64,000 bases of DNA from Hydrogenophaga sp. (GTDB lineage Bacteria > Pseudomonadota > Gammaproteobacteria > Burkholderiales > Burkholderiaceae_C): the NCBI RefSeq assembly GCF_011772445.1, contig NZ_WVZN01000005.1:232-64231 (forward strand). The letters run 5' to 3'. Shown here piece by piece: positions 8,220 through 15,391 of this stretch (its first letter is position 1; each line of letters begins with the position of its first letter). A program made the position numbers and the translations under genes. Under the pieces are notes generated by a model, which had not been told where the DNA came from, did no database searches, and was given only the letters and a program-made list of their open reading frames with translations.

Positions 8220-8364
8220 CACCAACCACGCACGTGAGAAGCCCGGCCCGCCCCCAAAGGCAGCAGCACCACGACCACAAGCAGCCCCGAATCACTGCCA
8301 AATCAAACAGCCGACAAGACCCCGTCACGTACACTCGACCCCTGCTTTTTCGGGGCCCACCACC

Positions 8365-8979
8365 ATGTTCGGCATCGCGGATTACGACGCTTTTGTCGTC
8401 GCCATCGTTGTTTTCCTCGCCATTCCCGGCCCGGGCAACCTGGCCCTGATCACCTCCACCGGCAAAGGCGGCGTGCGTGGCGGATTGGCGGCCACCATGG
8501 GGGTCATTGCCGGTGACCAGGTCCTGATGTGGGCCGCCGTGGCGGGTGTGGCCGCGCTCCTGGCCGCCACGCCCGCCCTGTTCAGCGCCGTCCAGTGGAT
8601 CGGCGCCGCCTACCTCGCCTGGCTCGGCTGGAAGATGCTCACCGCCAAGCCCGGCGATGCACCCGTCCTCACCATCCGCCCTCGCCAGTACTTCCAGCAG
8701 GCCGCGGCCATCACCTTGCTCAATCCCAAGGCCATCGTGTTCTACATGGCCTTCTTCCCGCTCTTCGTCGATCCCGCCCGCCACCAGGGTCTGGTCACCT
8801 TCGGCGCCATGGCCGCCACCATCGCCGCGCTCACCTTCGCCTATGGCCTGGGCATGACCTTGATCGTCCATTTCCTGGCCGAGCGCTTGCGCGCCAACCC
8901 CCGCATCGGCCGCACGCTCGAGAAGATCGCCGGGGTCTTCCTCATCGGCTTCGGCGTCAAGCTGGCGCTTTCCAAATGA
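8365..8979 (+). CDS. LysE/RhtB-family exporter
   Basis: This 204-residue, six-helix inner-membrane protein has the family opening ...FLAIPGPGNLALITSTGKGG, the conserved PGP(G)N motif of LysE/RhtB amino-acid and homoserine-lactone exporters. The middle motif QWIGAAYLAWLGWKML and the LNPKAIVFYMAFFP motif are both family hallmarks. The substrate is not predictable within the family (basic amino acids, threonine, homoserine, leucine). It precedes parA on the same strand with a 190-base, hairpin-rich gap. The same gene order, with lysE next to parA, is familiar from related Comamonadaceae as I recall them; there the tRNA-modification genes mnmG/rsmG usually come before it, and they are absent here. 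Confidence 0.9.
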   Translation: MFGIADYDAFVVAIVVFLAIPGPGNLALITSTGKGGVRGGLAATMGVIAGDQVLMWAAVAGVAALLAATPALFSAVQWIGAAYLAWLGWKMLTAKPGDAPVLTIRPRQYFQQAAAITLLNPKAIVFYMAFFPLFVDPARHQGLVTFGAMAATIAALTFAYGLGMTLIVHFLAERLRANPRIGRTLEKIAGVFLIGFGVKLALSK

Positions 8980-8998
8980 CGCAACTTCAATCGCAAAC

Positions 8999-9169
8999 AC
9001 TGAGCGCCGCTGGGCCGCCCCAAGGCGCGAACGCCCCCTCGGGGCTGAGCCCCGCGGCTCCCGGCCTGCCTGCGCAGGCCGGGACGGGCGAAGAGGCGCT
9101 GACTCCGGCAGCGCCGCGGCCTGCAAGGCCTTGCGACCCGCGCAGCGGCGGAGCGTGGGGGCTCAACTG
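8999..9169. repeat. GC-rich hairpin cluster between lysE and parA
   Basis: This intergenic stretch is made of strong local palindromes, the clearest being a 10-bp stem with a 4-base loop at 9060-9083 (cccggcctgc/gcaggccggg) and a cggggc/gccccg stem just before it. Its ends (gccgctgggccgcccc on the left, gcgcagcggcgg on the right) resemble GC-rich intergenic repeats common in Comamonadaceae. No promoter-like sequence is obvious, and parA starts directly at its right end without a clear ribosome-binding site. It may act as a transcription attenuator between lysE and parA (inference). Confidence 0.5.
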
Positions 9170-9940
9170 ATGGCGAAGATCTTTTGCGTGGCCAACCAGA
9201 AGGGCGGCGTCGGCAAGACCACCACCACCGTCAACCTGGCCGCTGGCCTGGCCAAGGTCGGCCAGCGCGTGCTGATGGTGGACCTGGACCCCCAGGGCAA
9301 TGCCACCATGGGCTCCGGCGTGGACAAGCGGGCCATGCAACTCTCGGTCTACGACGTGCTGCTCGAGTCCGCCTCCGTGGCCGAAGCGGCCATCTTTTCC
9401 GAGAAGTGCGGCTACCACGTGCTCGGCGCCAACCGCGAACTGGCGGGCGCCGAGGTGGAACTGGTGGAGGTGGAGCGCCGCGAGCGCCGGCTCAAGCAGG
9501 CCCTGGCCGGGGTGGCCGAGCAGTACGACTTCGTGCTGATCGACTGCCCGCCCTCGCTGAGCATGCTCACCCTCAACGGCCTGTGCTCGGCCCACGGCGT
9601 GATCGTGCCCATGCAGTGCGAGTACTTCGCCCTCGAGGGCCTGACCGATCTGGTCAACACCATCAAGCAGGTACACGCCAACCTCAACAAGGACCTGCAG
9701 ATCATCGGCCTGCTGCGCGTCATGTTCGACCCGCGCATCACCCTGCAGCAACAGGTGAGCGACCAACTCAAGGCCCACTTCGGCGACAAGGTGTTCGACA
9801 CGGTGATCCCGCGCAACGTGCGCCTGGCCGAGGCGCCCAGCTATGGCCTGCCCGGCGTGGTGTTCGACCCGGCTGCCCGCGGCAGCCAGGCCTTCATCGC
9901 CTTCGCCGAGGAGATGGTCGAGCGCATTCGCAAGATGTGA
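9170..9940 (+). CDS. parA: chromosome partition ATPase ParA (Soj)
   Basis: ATG 9170 gives 256 residues beginning MAKIFCVANQKGGVGKTTT. Lys11-Gly-Gly-Val-Gly-Lys-Thr is the deviant Walker A motif of the ParA/MinD superfamily, with the signature lysine present. The Walker A' region DLDPQGNATMGSG and Walker B VLIDCPPSLSMLTLN follow. ParA binds DNA non-specifically as an ATP dimer and pulls or relays ParB-parS complexes during chromosome segregation. It lacks an N-terminal HTH domain, so it is a type Ib/chromosomal ParA. parS, a small hydrolase, a toxin-antitoxin pair and parB follow on the same strand. Confidence 0.96.
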   Translation: MAKIFCVANQKGGVGKTTTTVNLAAGLAKVGQRVLMVDLDPQGNATMGSGVDKRAMQLSVYDVLLESASVAEAAIFSEKCGYHVLGANRELAGAEVELVEVERRERRLKQALAGVAEQYDFVLIDCPPSLSMLTLNGLCSAHGVIVPMQCEYFALEGLTDLVNTIKQVHANLNKDLQIIGLLRVMFDPRITLQQQVSDQLKAHFGDKVFDTVIPRNVRLAEAPSYGLPGVVFDPAARGSQAFIAFAEEMVERIRKM

Positions 9941-9947
9941 GGAGGGG

Positions 9948-9963
9948 TGTTCCACGTGAAACC
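9948..9963 (+). promoter_or_regulatory. parS: parS centromere site
   Basis: The 16-mer tgttccacgtgaaacc matches the universal chromosomal parS consensus TGTTNCACGTGAAACA at every defined position except the last. The CACGTG core and GTT/AAC arms are intact. ParB nucleates here and spreads by CTP-dependent sliding. The site overlaps the GTG start codon (9956) and ribosome-binding region of the next gene, between parA and parB. I saw no second match as good elsewhere in the window, though my scan was by eye. Confidence 0.9.
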
Positions 9964-10498
9964 GCAGAACGTACTGGTCCTGCCCGGCTGGCAGAGCAGT
10001 GGGCCCGAACACTGGCAGAGCCGCTGGGAGGCGCGCTTCGGCTACCGCCGCGTGGAGCAGCACGACTGGATGCACCCGCAGCGCGGCGACTGGATGGCCC
10101 GGCTCGAAGATGTGGTCCTGGGCTCGGATGGCCCCGTGCTGCTGGTGGCGCACAGCCTGGGTTGCATCCTGACGGCGGCGTGGGCTGCGCATTCGAAGAA
10201 CACCGACCGCGTGGCGGGCGCGCTGCTGGTGGCGCCGGGCGATTCGGAGCGCGACGACTTGCGCGATCAACTGCCGAGCTGGTCGCCGATCGTGCGCCAG
10301 CGGCTGCCGTTCCCCGCCCACCTGATCGGCAGCCGCAATGACCCGTACTGCAGCTTCGAGCGTGCCCGGGGCTTCGCCGCCGACTGGGGTGCCCGCTTCA
10401 CCGACCTTGGCCCGGCCGGTCACATCAACGCCGATTCGGGGCTGGGCGACTGGCCGCAGGGCCAGGCCTGGCTGGACAAACTCAAGGCAGATGCCTAA
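9956..10498 (+). CDS. RBBP9/YdeN-family serine hydrolase
   Basis: The 180-residue product begins MKPQNVLVLPGWQSSGPEHWQSRWE, the N-terminal signature of the RBBP9/YdeN alpha/beta-hydrolases (DUF1234-like). The nucleophile is in LLVAHSLGC, an AHSxG elbow, and the acid/His region is GHINADSGLGDWP near the end. I chose GTG 9956 because GGAGG at 9941-9945 lies at the correct distance; the earlier GTG at 9947 is only one base from that site. The parS site runs through this start codon, so ParB loading may repress translation or transcription of this gene (inference). The substrate is unknown. Confidence 0.85.
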   Translation: MKPQNVLVLPGWQSSGPEHWQSRWEARFGYRRVEQHDWMHPQRGDWMARLEDVVLGSDGPVLLVAHSLGCILTAAWAAHSKNTDRVAGALLVAPGDSERDDLRDQLPSWSPIVRQRLPFPAHLIGSRNDPYCSFERARGFAADWGARFTDLGPAGHINADSGLGDWPQGQAWLDKLKADA

Positions 10499-10510
10499 GC
10501 TGGGCAGGGG

Positions 10511-10526
10511 TAGTCAAACTTGACTA
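10511..10526. promoter_or_regulatory. operator-like palindrome ahead of the RHH/ParE toxin-antitoxin pair
   Basis: The 16-mer tagtcaaacttgacta has perfect 7-base arms around an AC centre. It lies 24 bases before the antitoxin start codon, where ribbon-helix-helix antitoxins usually bind to autoregulate. No other explanation for this AT-rich palindrome is visible. Confidence 0.6.
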
Positions 10527-10549
10527 CCTGCTCAACCTCAGGAGCCACC

Positions 10550-10840
10550 ATGCGCGCGACCGTCGCCACCAGCCTCAAACTGCCCGTCGAACTCAAGGCC
10601 GCCATCGATGAAGATGCGCAGCGGCAGGGCCTTTCCACGCACGCCTACATGATCAAGACCCTGGCCGACGCGGCCGAGCGCTCCCGCTTGCGCGAGCAGT
10701 TCACGCAGGACGCCCTGGCGGCTGAGCGCAAGATGTTGGCCAGTGGGGGCTACGACCTGGCCGATGTCAAAACCTACTTCGAAGCGCGTGCCCGGGGCGA
10801 ACAGCCCGAACGTCCGCCGCTGCGGCCTGTGCCCCGTTGA
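10550..10840 (+). CDS. ribbon-helix-helix antitoxin (CopG/ParD-like)
   Basis: The start at ATG 10550 has caggag 6 bases upstream and gives 96 residues. The N-terminus ATVATSLKLPVELKAAIDEDAQRQGLS is a beta-strand followed by two helices, the RHH DNA-binding fold, ending in AYMIKTLADAAE. The charged C-terminal half (residues about 45-96) is probably the toxin-wrapping tail. The stop codon overlaps the start of the next gene (TGATG), the usual antitoxin-first toxin-antitoxin layout. The pair sits between the parS-linked hydrolase and parB. Confidence 0.85.
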   Translation: MRATVATSLKLPVELKAAIDEDAQRQGLSTHAYMIKTLADAAERSRLREQFTQDALAAERKMLASGGYDLADVKTYFEARARGEQPERPPLRPVPR

Positions 10841-11148
10841 TGGCGCCCATTGCCGTACAGCTGGCCGAAGGTGACTGGCTCGACCTTGAGGAACTGGTGG
10901 CTTTCCTGCTCACGCGGGAAGACCCGGCCGCGCCCGAGCTGATGGCCTTCGTGCTGGATGGACTGCATGTGCTGACCCACCAACCCGGTGTGGGCAGGCC
11001 AGCGGGCGAAGGTCTGCGCGAACTGATCTTGCACCGGGGCAAAAGCGGCTATCTGGTCAAGTACCGCTACCTGCCCCACTTGGCGGCTGTGCGTGTTCTG
11101 CGCATCCGTCACCAGCGCCAATCCGGCTATACCGAAAGAGACATCTGA
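10840..11148 (+). CDS. ParE/RelE-superfamily toxin
   Basis: This 102-residue protein is encoded directly after the RHH antitoxin with a one-base overlap. It has the ParE toxin layout: two N-terminal helices (DWLDLEELVAFLLTRED) followed by a beta-sheet (LRELILHRGKSGYLVKYRYLPHLAAVRVLRIRHQRQSGY). The terminal R-I-R-H-Q-R-Q-S-G-Y matches the conserved ParE ending with Arg/His and a final Tyr. ParE toxins usually inhibit DNA gyrase, whereas RelE members cut mRNA on the ribosome; the ParE branch fits better here. parB begins 2 bases after its stop codon, so the toxin and parB are very likely on one transcript. Confidence 0.85.
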   Translation: MAPIAVQLAEGDWLDLEELVAFLLTREDPAAPELMAFVLDGLHVLTHQPGVGRPAGEGLRELILHRGKSGYLVKYRYLPHLAAVRVLRIRHQRQSGYTERDI

Positions 11149-11149
11149 C

Positions 11150-12070
11150 ATGGTCACCAAAAAACCCAAGGGCCTCGGTCGCGGCCTCGAAGCGCTGCTC
11201 GGCCCCAAGGTGGAGGACAAGCCCGCCGCCACCGAAGCCGCGCCCGCCGGCGCGCCGTCCACGCTGCCGCTGGACCAGCTGGTGCCAGGCCAGTACCAGC
11301 CCCGCACCCGCATGGACGAGGGCGCGCTGTACGAACTGGCCGAGAGCATCAAGGCCCAGGGCATCATGCAGCCGATCCTCGTGCGCCGGCTCACCAGCGG
11401 CCCCGACGCCGGCAAGCACGAGATCATCGCGGGCGAGCGGCGCTTTCGCGCCTCTCGGCTGGCGGGCCTGAACGAGGTGCCCGTACTGGTGCGCGAGGTG
11501 CCCGACGAGTCCGCCGCCGCCATGGCGCTGATCGAGAACATCCAGCGCGAGGACCTGAACCCGTTGGAAGAGGCCCATGGCCTGCAACGCCTGGTGAAAG
11601 AGTTTGGGCTCACTCACGAACAGGCGGCCCAGGCGGTGGGGCGCTCGCGCAGCGCCGCCAGCAACCTGCTGCGTCTGCTGCAATTGGCCGAGCCGGTGCA
11701 GACCATGCTCATGGCCGGCGACATCGACATGGGGCACGCGCGCGCCCTGTTGCCGCTGGACAAGGCCACGCAGATCACCGCGGCCAATCAGGTCGCGACG
11801 AAGAAACTGTCGGTGCGCGAGGCCGAAAACCTGGTGAAGAAGCTCGCCGCCGAGTTCACCCTGGCGCCGCAGAAGCCGCGCAAGGAAAAGTCACGCGACA
11901 TCCGCCGCGTGGAAGAAGAACTGGCCGACCTGCTGACCGCCGAAGTCGAGGTGCGCGTGAAGAAGCGCGTGAAGCGCCACGGCCGGGTGGAGGAGATGGG
12001 CGAACTGGCGATCCAGTTCGGCTCGCTGGACGCGCTCAATGGCTTGATCGAGCGCCTGCGCGCCGCCTAG
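11150..12070 (+). CDS. parB: chromosome partition protein ParB (Spo0J)
   Basis: ATG 11150 follows ccgaaagag and gives 306 residues. The N-terminal KGLGRGLEALLG peptide stimulates ParA ATPase in this family. The middle holds the CTP-binding box (EIIAGERRFRASRLAGL) and the ENIQREDLNPLEEA segment. An HTH follows (LTHEQAAQAVGRSRSAASNLLRLLQL) that reads parS, and the C-terminal dimer domain ends the protein. It loads onto parS at 9948-9963 and slides as a CTP clamp. Its start lies 2 bases after the ParE-like toxin stop, so its expression is probably tied to the toxin-antitoxin promoter as well as the par promoter. Confidence 0.96.
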   Translation: MVTKKPKGLGRGLEALLGPKVEDKPAATEAAPAGAPSTLPLDQLVPGQYQPRTRMDEGALYELAESIKAQGIMQPILVRRLTSGPDAGKHEIIAGERRFRASRLAGLNEVPVLVREVPDESAAAMALIENIQREDLNPLEEAHGLQRLVKEFGLTHEQAAQAVGRSRSAASNLLRLLQLAEPVQTMLMAGDIDMGHARALLPLDKATQITAANQVATKKLSVREAENLVKKLAAEFTLAPQKPRKEKSRDIRRVEEELADLLTAEVEVRVKKRVKRHGRVEEMGELAIQFGSLDALNGLIERLRAA

Positions 12071-12096
12071 CCATCACCCCCCGCCGCGCTGCGCGC

Positions 12097-13524
12097 TTAC
12101 ACCGAAAAGATCTTCCCCGGGTTCAGGATGTTGTCCGGGTCCAGCGCGCGCTTGAGCGTGCGCATCATGTCCACCGCGCCGGCGCCGGCCTCGTCGAGCA
12201 GGAAGCCCATCTTGTGCAGGCCCACGCCGTGCTCGCCGGTGCAGGTGCCTTCCAGCTTGAGCGCGCGCGTCACGAGCTTGACGTTGAGGTCCTCGGCCAC
12301 GCGGCGCTCCTCGGCGTTGTCCGGGTCGATCAGGTAGCCGAAGTGGAAGTTGCCGTCGCCCACGTGGCCGACGAGGAAGTAGGGCAGGCCGCTGGCGTCT
12401 GCCTCGGCCACGGAGTCGAGCAGGCAGTCGGCCAGGCGGCTGATGGGCACGCAGGTGTCCGTGCTCACCGCGCGGCAGCCGGGCTTGGTCTGGATGGCGG
12501 CGAAGTAGGCGTTGTGCCGCGCGGTCCACAGGCGCGTGCGCTCCTCGGGCGTCACCGCCCACTCGAAGGCCTTGCCTTCGAACTCGCTGGCGATTTCCTG
12601 CACCGTCTCGGCCTGCTCCTTCACGCTCGCGGGCGAGCCGTGGAACTCCATCAGCAGCATGTGCTCCTCGCGCAGGCCCAGCTTGCTGTGCGCGTTGACC
12701 ATGCGCACGGTGTTGGCGTCGATCAGTTCGCAGCGCGCGATCGGCACGCCGAGCTGGATGACCTGGATGACGGTGCGCACCGCGGCCTCGATGGTGGGGA
12801 AGGAGCAGATCGCCGCCGAGATCGCCTCGGGCAGCGGATAGAGCTTGAGCGTGACCTCCGTGATCACGCCCAGCGTGCCCTCGCTGCCCACCATCAGGCG
12901 CGTGAGGTCGTAGCCGGCGCTGCTCTTCTTGGCGCGGGTGCCGGTGCGGATCACCTCGCCCTTGGCATTGACGACCTCGAGCGCCAGCACGTTCTCGCGC
13001 ATGGTGCCGTAGCGCACGGCATTGGTGCCGCTGGCGCGGGTCGCCGTCATGCCGCCGATGGAGGCGTCGGCGCCGGGGTCGATGGGGAAGAACAGGCCCT
13101 CGCTCTTCACCGCCTCGTTCACGGCCTTGCGCGTCACGCCGGGCTGCACGGTCACGGTCAGGTCTTCGGCGTTGATGGCCAGCACCTGGTTCATGCGGCT
13201 GACGTCGATGCTGATGCCGCCCCGTACCGCCAGCAGGTGGCCCTCGAGCGAGGAGCCCACGCCGAAGGGGATGACCGGCACCTTGTGTTGCGCGCACAGG
13301 GCCACGGCATCGGCCACGTCGCGCGTGCTTTCGGCGAACACCACGGCTGCCGGGGGCGGCACGGTGACGAAGGCGGACTCGTCACGCCCGTGCTGCTCGC
13401 GCACCGCCAGGGCGGTGGAGCACTGGGCGCCGAAACGCTGCTGCAGCTCGGCCAGGAAGGCCTGGGACACCTCGCGCTGCTCGACCGTGGGCAGCAGGTG
13501 GGCGACTTGGGTGGGGGCGTTCAT
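12097..13524 (-). CDS. FAD-linked oxidase, D-lactate dehydrogenase/glycolate oxidase GlcD type
   Basis: The 475-residue protein has the PCMH-type FAD domain at about residues 60-240 (GVGSSLEGHLLAVRGG, DPGADASIGGMTATRASG, GSEGTLGVITEVTLKLYPLP). The FAD-oxidase C-terminal domain follows, with the metal-site motif VGHVGDGNFHFG and the signature GTCTGEHGVGLHKMGFL near the end. The family oxidises D-2-hydroxyacids (D-lactate, glycolate, D-2-hydroxyglutarate) and passes electrons to cytochrome c or quinone. There is no glcE/glcF neighbour, so a single-subunit D-lactate dehydrogenase (cytochrome) role is more likely than glycolate oxidase. It is transcribed toward parB, with 26 bases between the stops. 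Confidence 0.88.
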   Translation of the reverse strand: MNAPTQVAHLLPTVEQREVSQAFLAELQQRFGAQCSTALAVREQHGRDESAFVTVPPPAAVVFAESTRDVADAVALCAQHKVPVIPFGVGSSLEGHLLAVRGGISIDVSRMNQVLAINAEDLTVTVQPGVTRKAVNEAVKSEGLFFPIDPGADASIGGMTATRASGTNAVRYGTMRENVLALEVVNAKGEVIRTGTRAKKSSAGYDLTRLMVGSEGTLGVITEVTLKLYPLPEAISAAICSFPTIEAAVRTVIQVIQLGVPIARCELIDANTVRMVNAHSKLGLREEHMLLMEFHGSPASVKEQAETVQEIASEFEGKAFEWAVTPEERTRLWTARHNAYFAAIQTKPGCRAVSTDTCVPISRLADCLLDSVAEADASGLPYFLVGHVGDGNFHFGYLIDPDNAEERRVAEDLNVKLVTRALKLEGTCTGEHGVGLHKMGFLLDEAGAGAVDMMRTLKRALDPDNILNPGKIFSV

Positions 13525-13577
13525 GGGCGGTCTCCGGCGCGGTGTTCTGAGCCGCGCAGTGTACGCCCGGGGGGTGT

Positions 13578-13790
13578 TCAGCGGCGGGGGCCCCGGGCCG
13601 TGGGACCGGTCAGCGCGCCCTGCCCGGAGGGCATGGACAGGCTGCTGGGCGTGGCGCCCTGGCGGGGCTTCTGCAGGAACGGGCCGGTGGACGCGGCACC
13701 GGCGATGACGAGGGTCCAGGCGGCGAGCAATTGCACGCTGCGCGCTTCGAAGCGCTGGGACAGGGCTTGGGTCTTTCGGGGCAGGCTCAT
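13578..13790 (-). CDS. small hypothetical membrane or exported protein
   Basis: This open frame of 70 residues starts at ATG 13790. It has a basic N-terminus (MSLPRKTQALSQRFEARS), one hydrophobic stretch (VQLLAAWTLVIAGAA) and a Pro/Arg-rich C-terminus. That is compatible with a single-span or secreted small protein. It lies between the FAD-linked oxidase and the divergent adenosyltransferase gene, where no other gene explains the sequence. No family is recognised; it could also be a chance frame, since the region is GC-rich. Confidence 0.45.
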   Translation of the reverse strand: MSLPRKTQALSQRFEARSVQLLAAWTLVIAGAASTGPFLQKPRQGATPSSLSMPSGQGALTGPTARGPRR

Positions 13791-13971
13791 TCAGTCTCCA
13801 TTGCGCCCCCAGGTGCGGGCGATGGGGGCGATTGCAACGTCTCCATGTGACAGGACCAAGTGTTTTTGCGCGCCGTTGCGGGCTTGACCACCGCTTGACG
13901 AGGGTGACATGCGGTTACACGCGGTCGGTGGCGCACAATGCGCGACCGACCACGAGGAAGACCGACCGCCC

Positions 13972-14538
13972 ATGGGCAACCGACTCACCCAGATCGCCAC
14001 CCGCACCGGTGACGCCGGCACCACCGGCCTCGGCGACAACACCCGCGTGTCCAAGAGCCACCTGCGCGTGCACGCGATGGGCGATGTGGACGAGCTCAAT
14101 TCCCACATCGGCGTGCTGCTGTGCGAAGAGCTGCCCGCCGAGGTGCGCGATCTGCTGGTCGAGGTGCAGCACCAGCTCTTCAACCTCGGCGGCGAGCTGT
14201 CCATTCCCGGCTATGAATTGCTCAAGCCCGAGGCCGTGGCCGCGCTCGACGAGGCCCTGGCGCACCACAACGCGGCCCTGCCGCGCCTGCAGGAATTCAT
14301 CCTGCCCGCCGGCAACCGCGCGGCCAGCCAGGCGCACGTGTGCCGCACCGTGGCGCGCCGCGCCGAGCGGGCCGTGGTGGCCCTGGGCGAGGCCGACAGC
14401 GTGCGCGAGGCGCCGCGCCAGTACCTCAACCGCCTGAGTGACCTGATGTTCGTGCTGGCGCGCGTGCTCAACCGCATGCACGGCGGCGACGACGTGTACT
14501 GGAAAAGCGAGCGGCTGCAGCGCGGGGCCAACGCGTGA
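13972..14538 (+). CDS. PduO-type cob(I)alamin adenosyltransferase
   Basis: The product has 188 residues starting MGNRLTQIATRTGDAGTTGLGDNTRVSKSH, the ATP-binding N-terminal signature of the PduO/MMAB family. The HAMGDVDELNSHIG motif and C-terminal RQYLNRLSDLMFVLARVLNR helix (with the catalytic Arg/Asp/Asn) are present. The enzyme transfers the 5'-deoxyadenosyl group of ATP to cob(I)alamin to make coenzyme B12. gaggaag lies 14 bases before the ATG. The stop overlaps the start of the next small exported-protein gene (GTGA). A cobalamin-dependent methionine synthase domain is also encoded in the window at 44223-45266, but that enzyme uses methyl- rather than adenosylcobalamin. Confidence 0.93.
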   Translation: MGNRLTQIATRTGDAGTTGLGDNTRVSKSHLRVHAMGDVDELNSHIGVLLCEELPAEVRDLLVEVQHQLFNLGGELSIPGYELLKPEAVAALDEALAHHNAALPRLQEFILPAGNRAASQAHVCRTVARRAERAVVALGEADSVREAPRQYLNRLSDLMFVLARVLNRMHGGDDVYWKSERLQRGANA

Positions 14539-14864
14539 AGCCCCTGGCGGCGCTCACCCTGGCCTGCCTGACCGCGTCTGGCGGCAGCGTTCAGGCCGCC
14601 ACCGAACAGGTCGTGCTGAGCTGCGAGGCCGTCTACCTGCCCGCACGCAGCACCTGGGTGCGCGAGGTGCGCTTCACGCTGGACGAGCGCCGCATCCGCG
14701 GCGTGGAGATCGACGGCGTGCCGGTGTACAGCTTCTCCGTGTTCGAGACCGTGCTGCTCACCGCGCTGGACAACGAGCGCATCCAGCTCGACACCGCCAC
14801 GCTCACCTGGCGCAGTGATTTCCGGGGGCAAGCCACCTCCGAGGGCCGCTGTACAAGGAGGTAG
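14535..14864 (+). CDS. small exported protein of unknown function
   Basis: GTG 14535 overlaps the adenosyltransferase stop codon and gives 109 residues. Residues 1-21 form a signal peptide (hydrophobic LAALTLACLTASGG, cleavage probably after VQA-A). The mature part contains two cysteines, at LSCEAVYLPA and at the C-terminal GRCTRR, which could form a disulfide in the periplasm. No family is recognised. Translational coupling to the adenosyltransferase gene suggests co-expression rather than a shared pathway. Confidence 0.75.
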   Translation: MKPLAALTLACLTASGGSVQAATEQVVLSCEAVYLPARSTWVREVRFTLDERRIRGVEIDGVPVYSFSVFETVLLTALDNERIQLDTATLTWRSDFRGQATSEGRCTRR

Positions 14865-14865
14865 C

Positions 14866-14941
14866 ACCCCCCGCCGCGCTGCGCGCGTCCCCCCTCGAGG
14901 GGGGCGGCACCGACGGCCCGGCGAAGCCGGTTCCGTGGTGC
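14866..14941. repeat. GC-rich intergenic palindromic repeat, copy 1
   Basis: The block contains a perfect cccccc-tcga-gggggg-type hairpin near 14889-14904 and a ccggcgaagccgg palindrome. A second copy at 62119-62196 has the same order (gctgcgcg, C-run/G-run hairpin, cggcccggcaaagccggttccg). It lies just after a gene's stop codon, facing the convergent thioesterase gene, and may work as a bidirectional terminator. Confidence 0.6.
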
Positions 14942-14954
14942 CTCTGGACTGAAG

Positions 14955-15386
14955 TCACTTCGTGCGTGGCGCAAGCACGGACATCGTGATGCGCGAGACG
15001 CAGGTGAGCTCGCCCGCCTCGTTGCGCAAATCGATGTGCCACACCTGCGTGCTGCGGCCGATGTGCACCGGCCGCGCGAGGCCGGTGACCCAGCCCTGCG
15101 TGGCGCCCTTGAGGTGGTTGGCGTTGATGTCCAGGCCCACCGCGCGGTGGCCCTCGGGGCAGGTGAAGGCCGCGCCGCAGGAGCCCAGCGTTTCCGCCAG
15201 CACCACGCTCACGCCGCCGTGCAACAGGCCATAGGGCTGCTTCGTGCGCGCGTCCACCGGCACGCGCGCGGCAATGAAGTCATCACCCACCTCGGTGAAT
15301 TCGATGCCGAGTTGCCGCACGGCGGTGCCCTCGTGCAACTGGTGAAGGATGTCGCAGGAGATGGGGCGGGTCCAGATGCGTGCCAT
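14955..15386 (-). CDS. PaaI-family hotdog thioesterase (YbdB/EntH-like)
   Basis: The product has 143 residues with the hotdog-fold thioesterase motif: YGLLHGGVSVVLAETLGSCGAAF at about residues 52-75, including the HGG turn and the catalytic Glu of LAETLGS. KPYGLLHGG-type sequences are typical of the 1,4-dihydroxy-2-naphthoyl-CoA thioesterase/PaaI group, which hydrolyses aromatic acyl-CoA thioesters. It lies 5 bases downstream of the nucleobase permease on the same strand and is probably co-transcribed with it. The substrate is not determinable. Confidence 0.85.
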   Translation of the reverse strand: MARIWTRPISCDILHQLHEGTAVRQLGIEFTEVGDDFIAARVPVDARTKQPYGLLHGGVSVVLAETLGSCGAAFTCPEGHRAVGLDINANHLKGATQGWVTGLARPVHIGRSTQVWHIDLRNEAGELTCVSRITMSVLAPRTK

Positions 15387-15391
15387 GGCGT

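Noticed and set aside
7997-8449. Open frames of up to about 200 codons across the composite palindromic element
   Set aside because: They run through inverted-repeat arms and both orientations give Arg/Ser/Pro-rich products, as expected from a GC-rich repeat. No ribosome-binding site fits.
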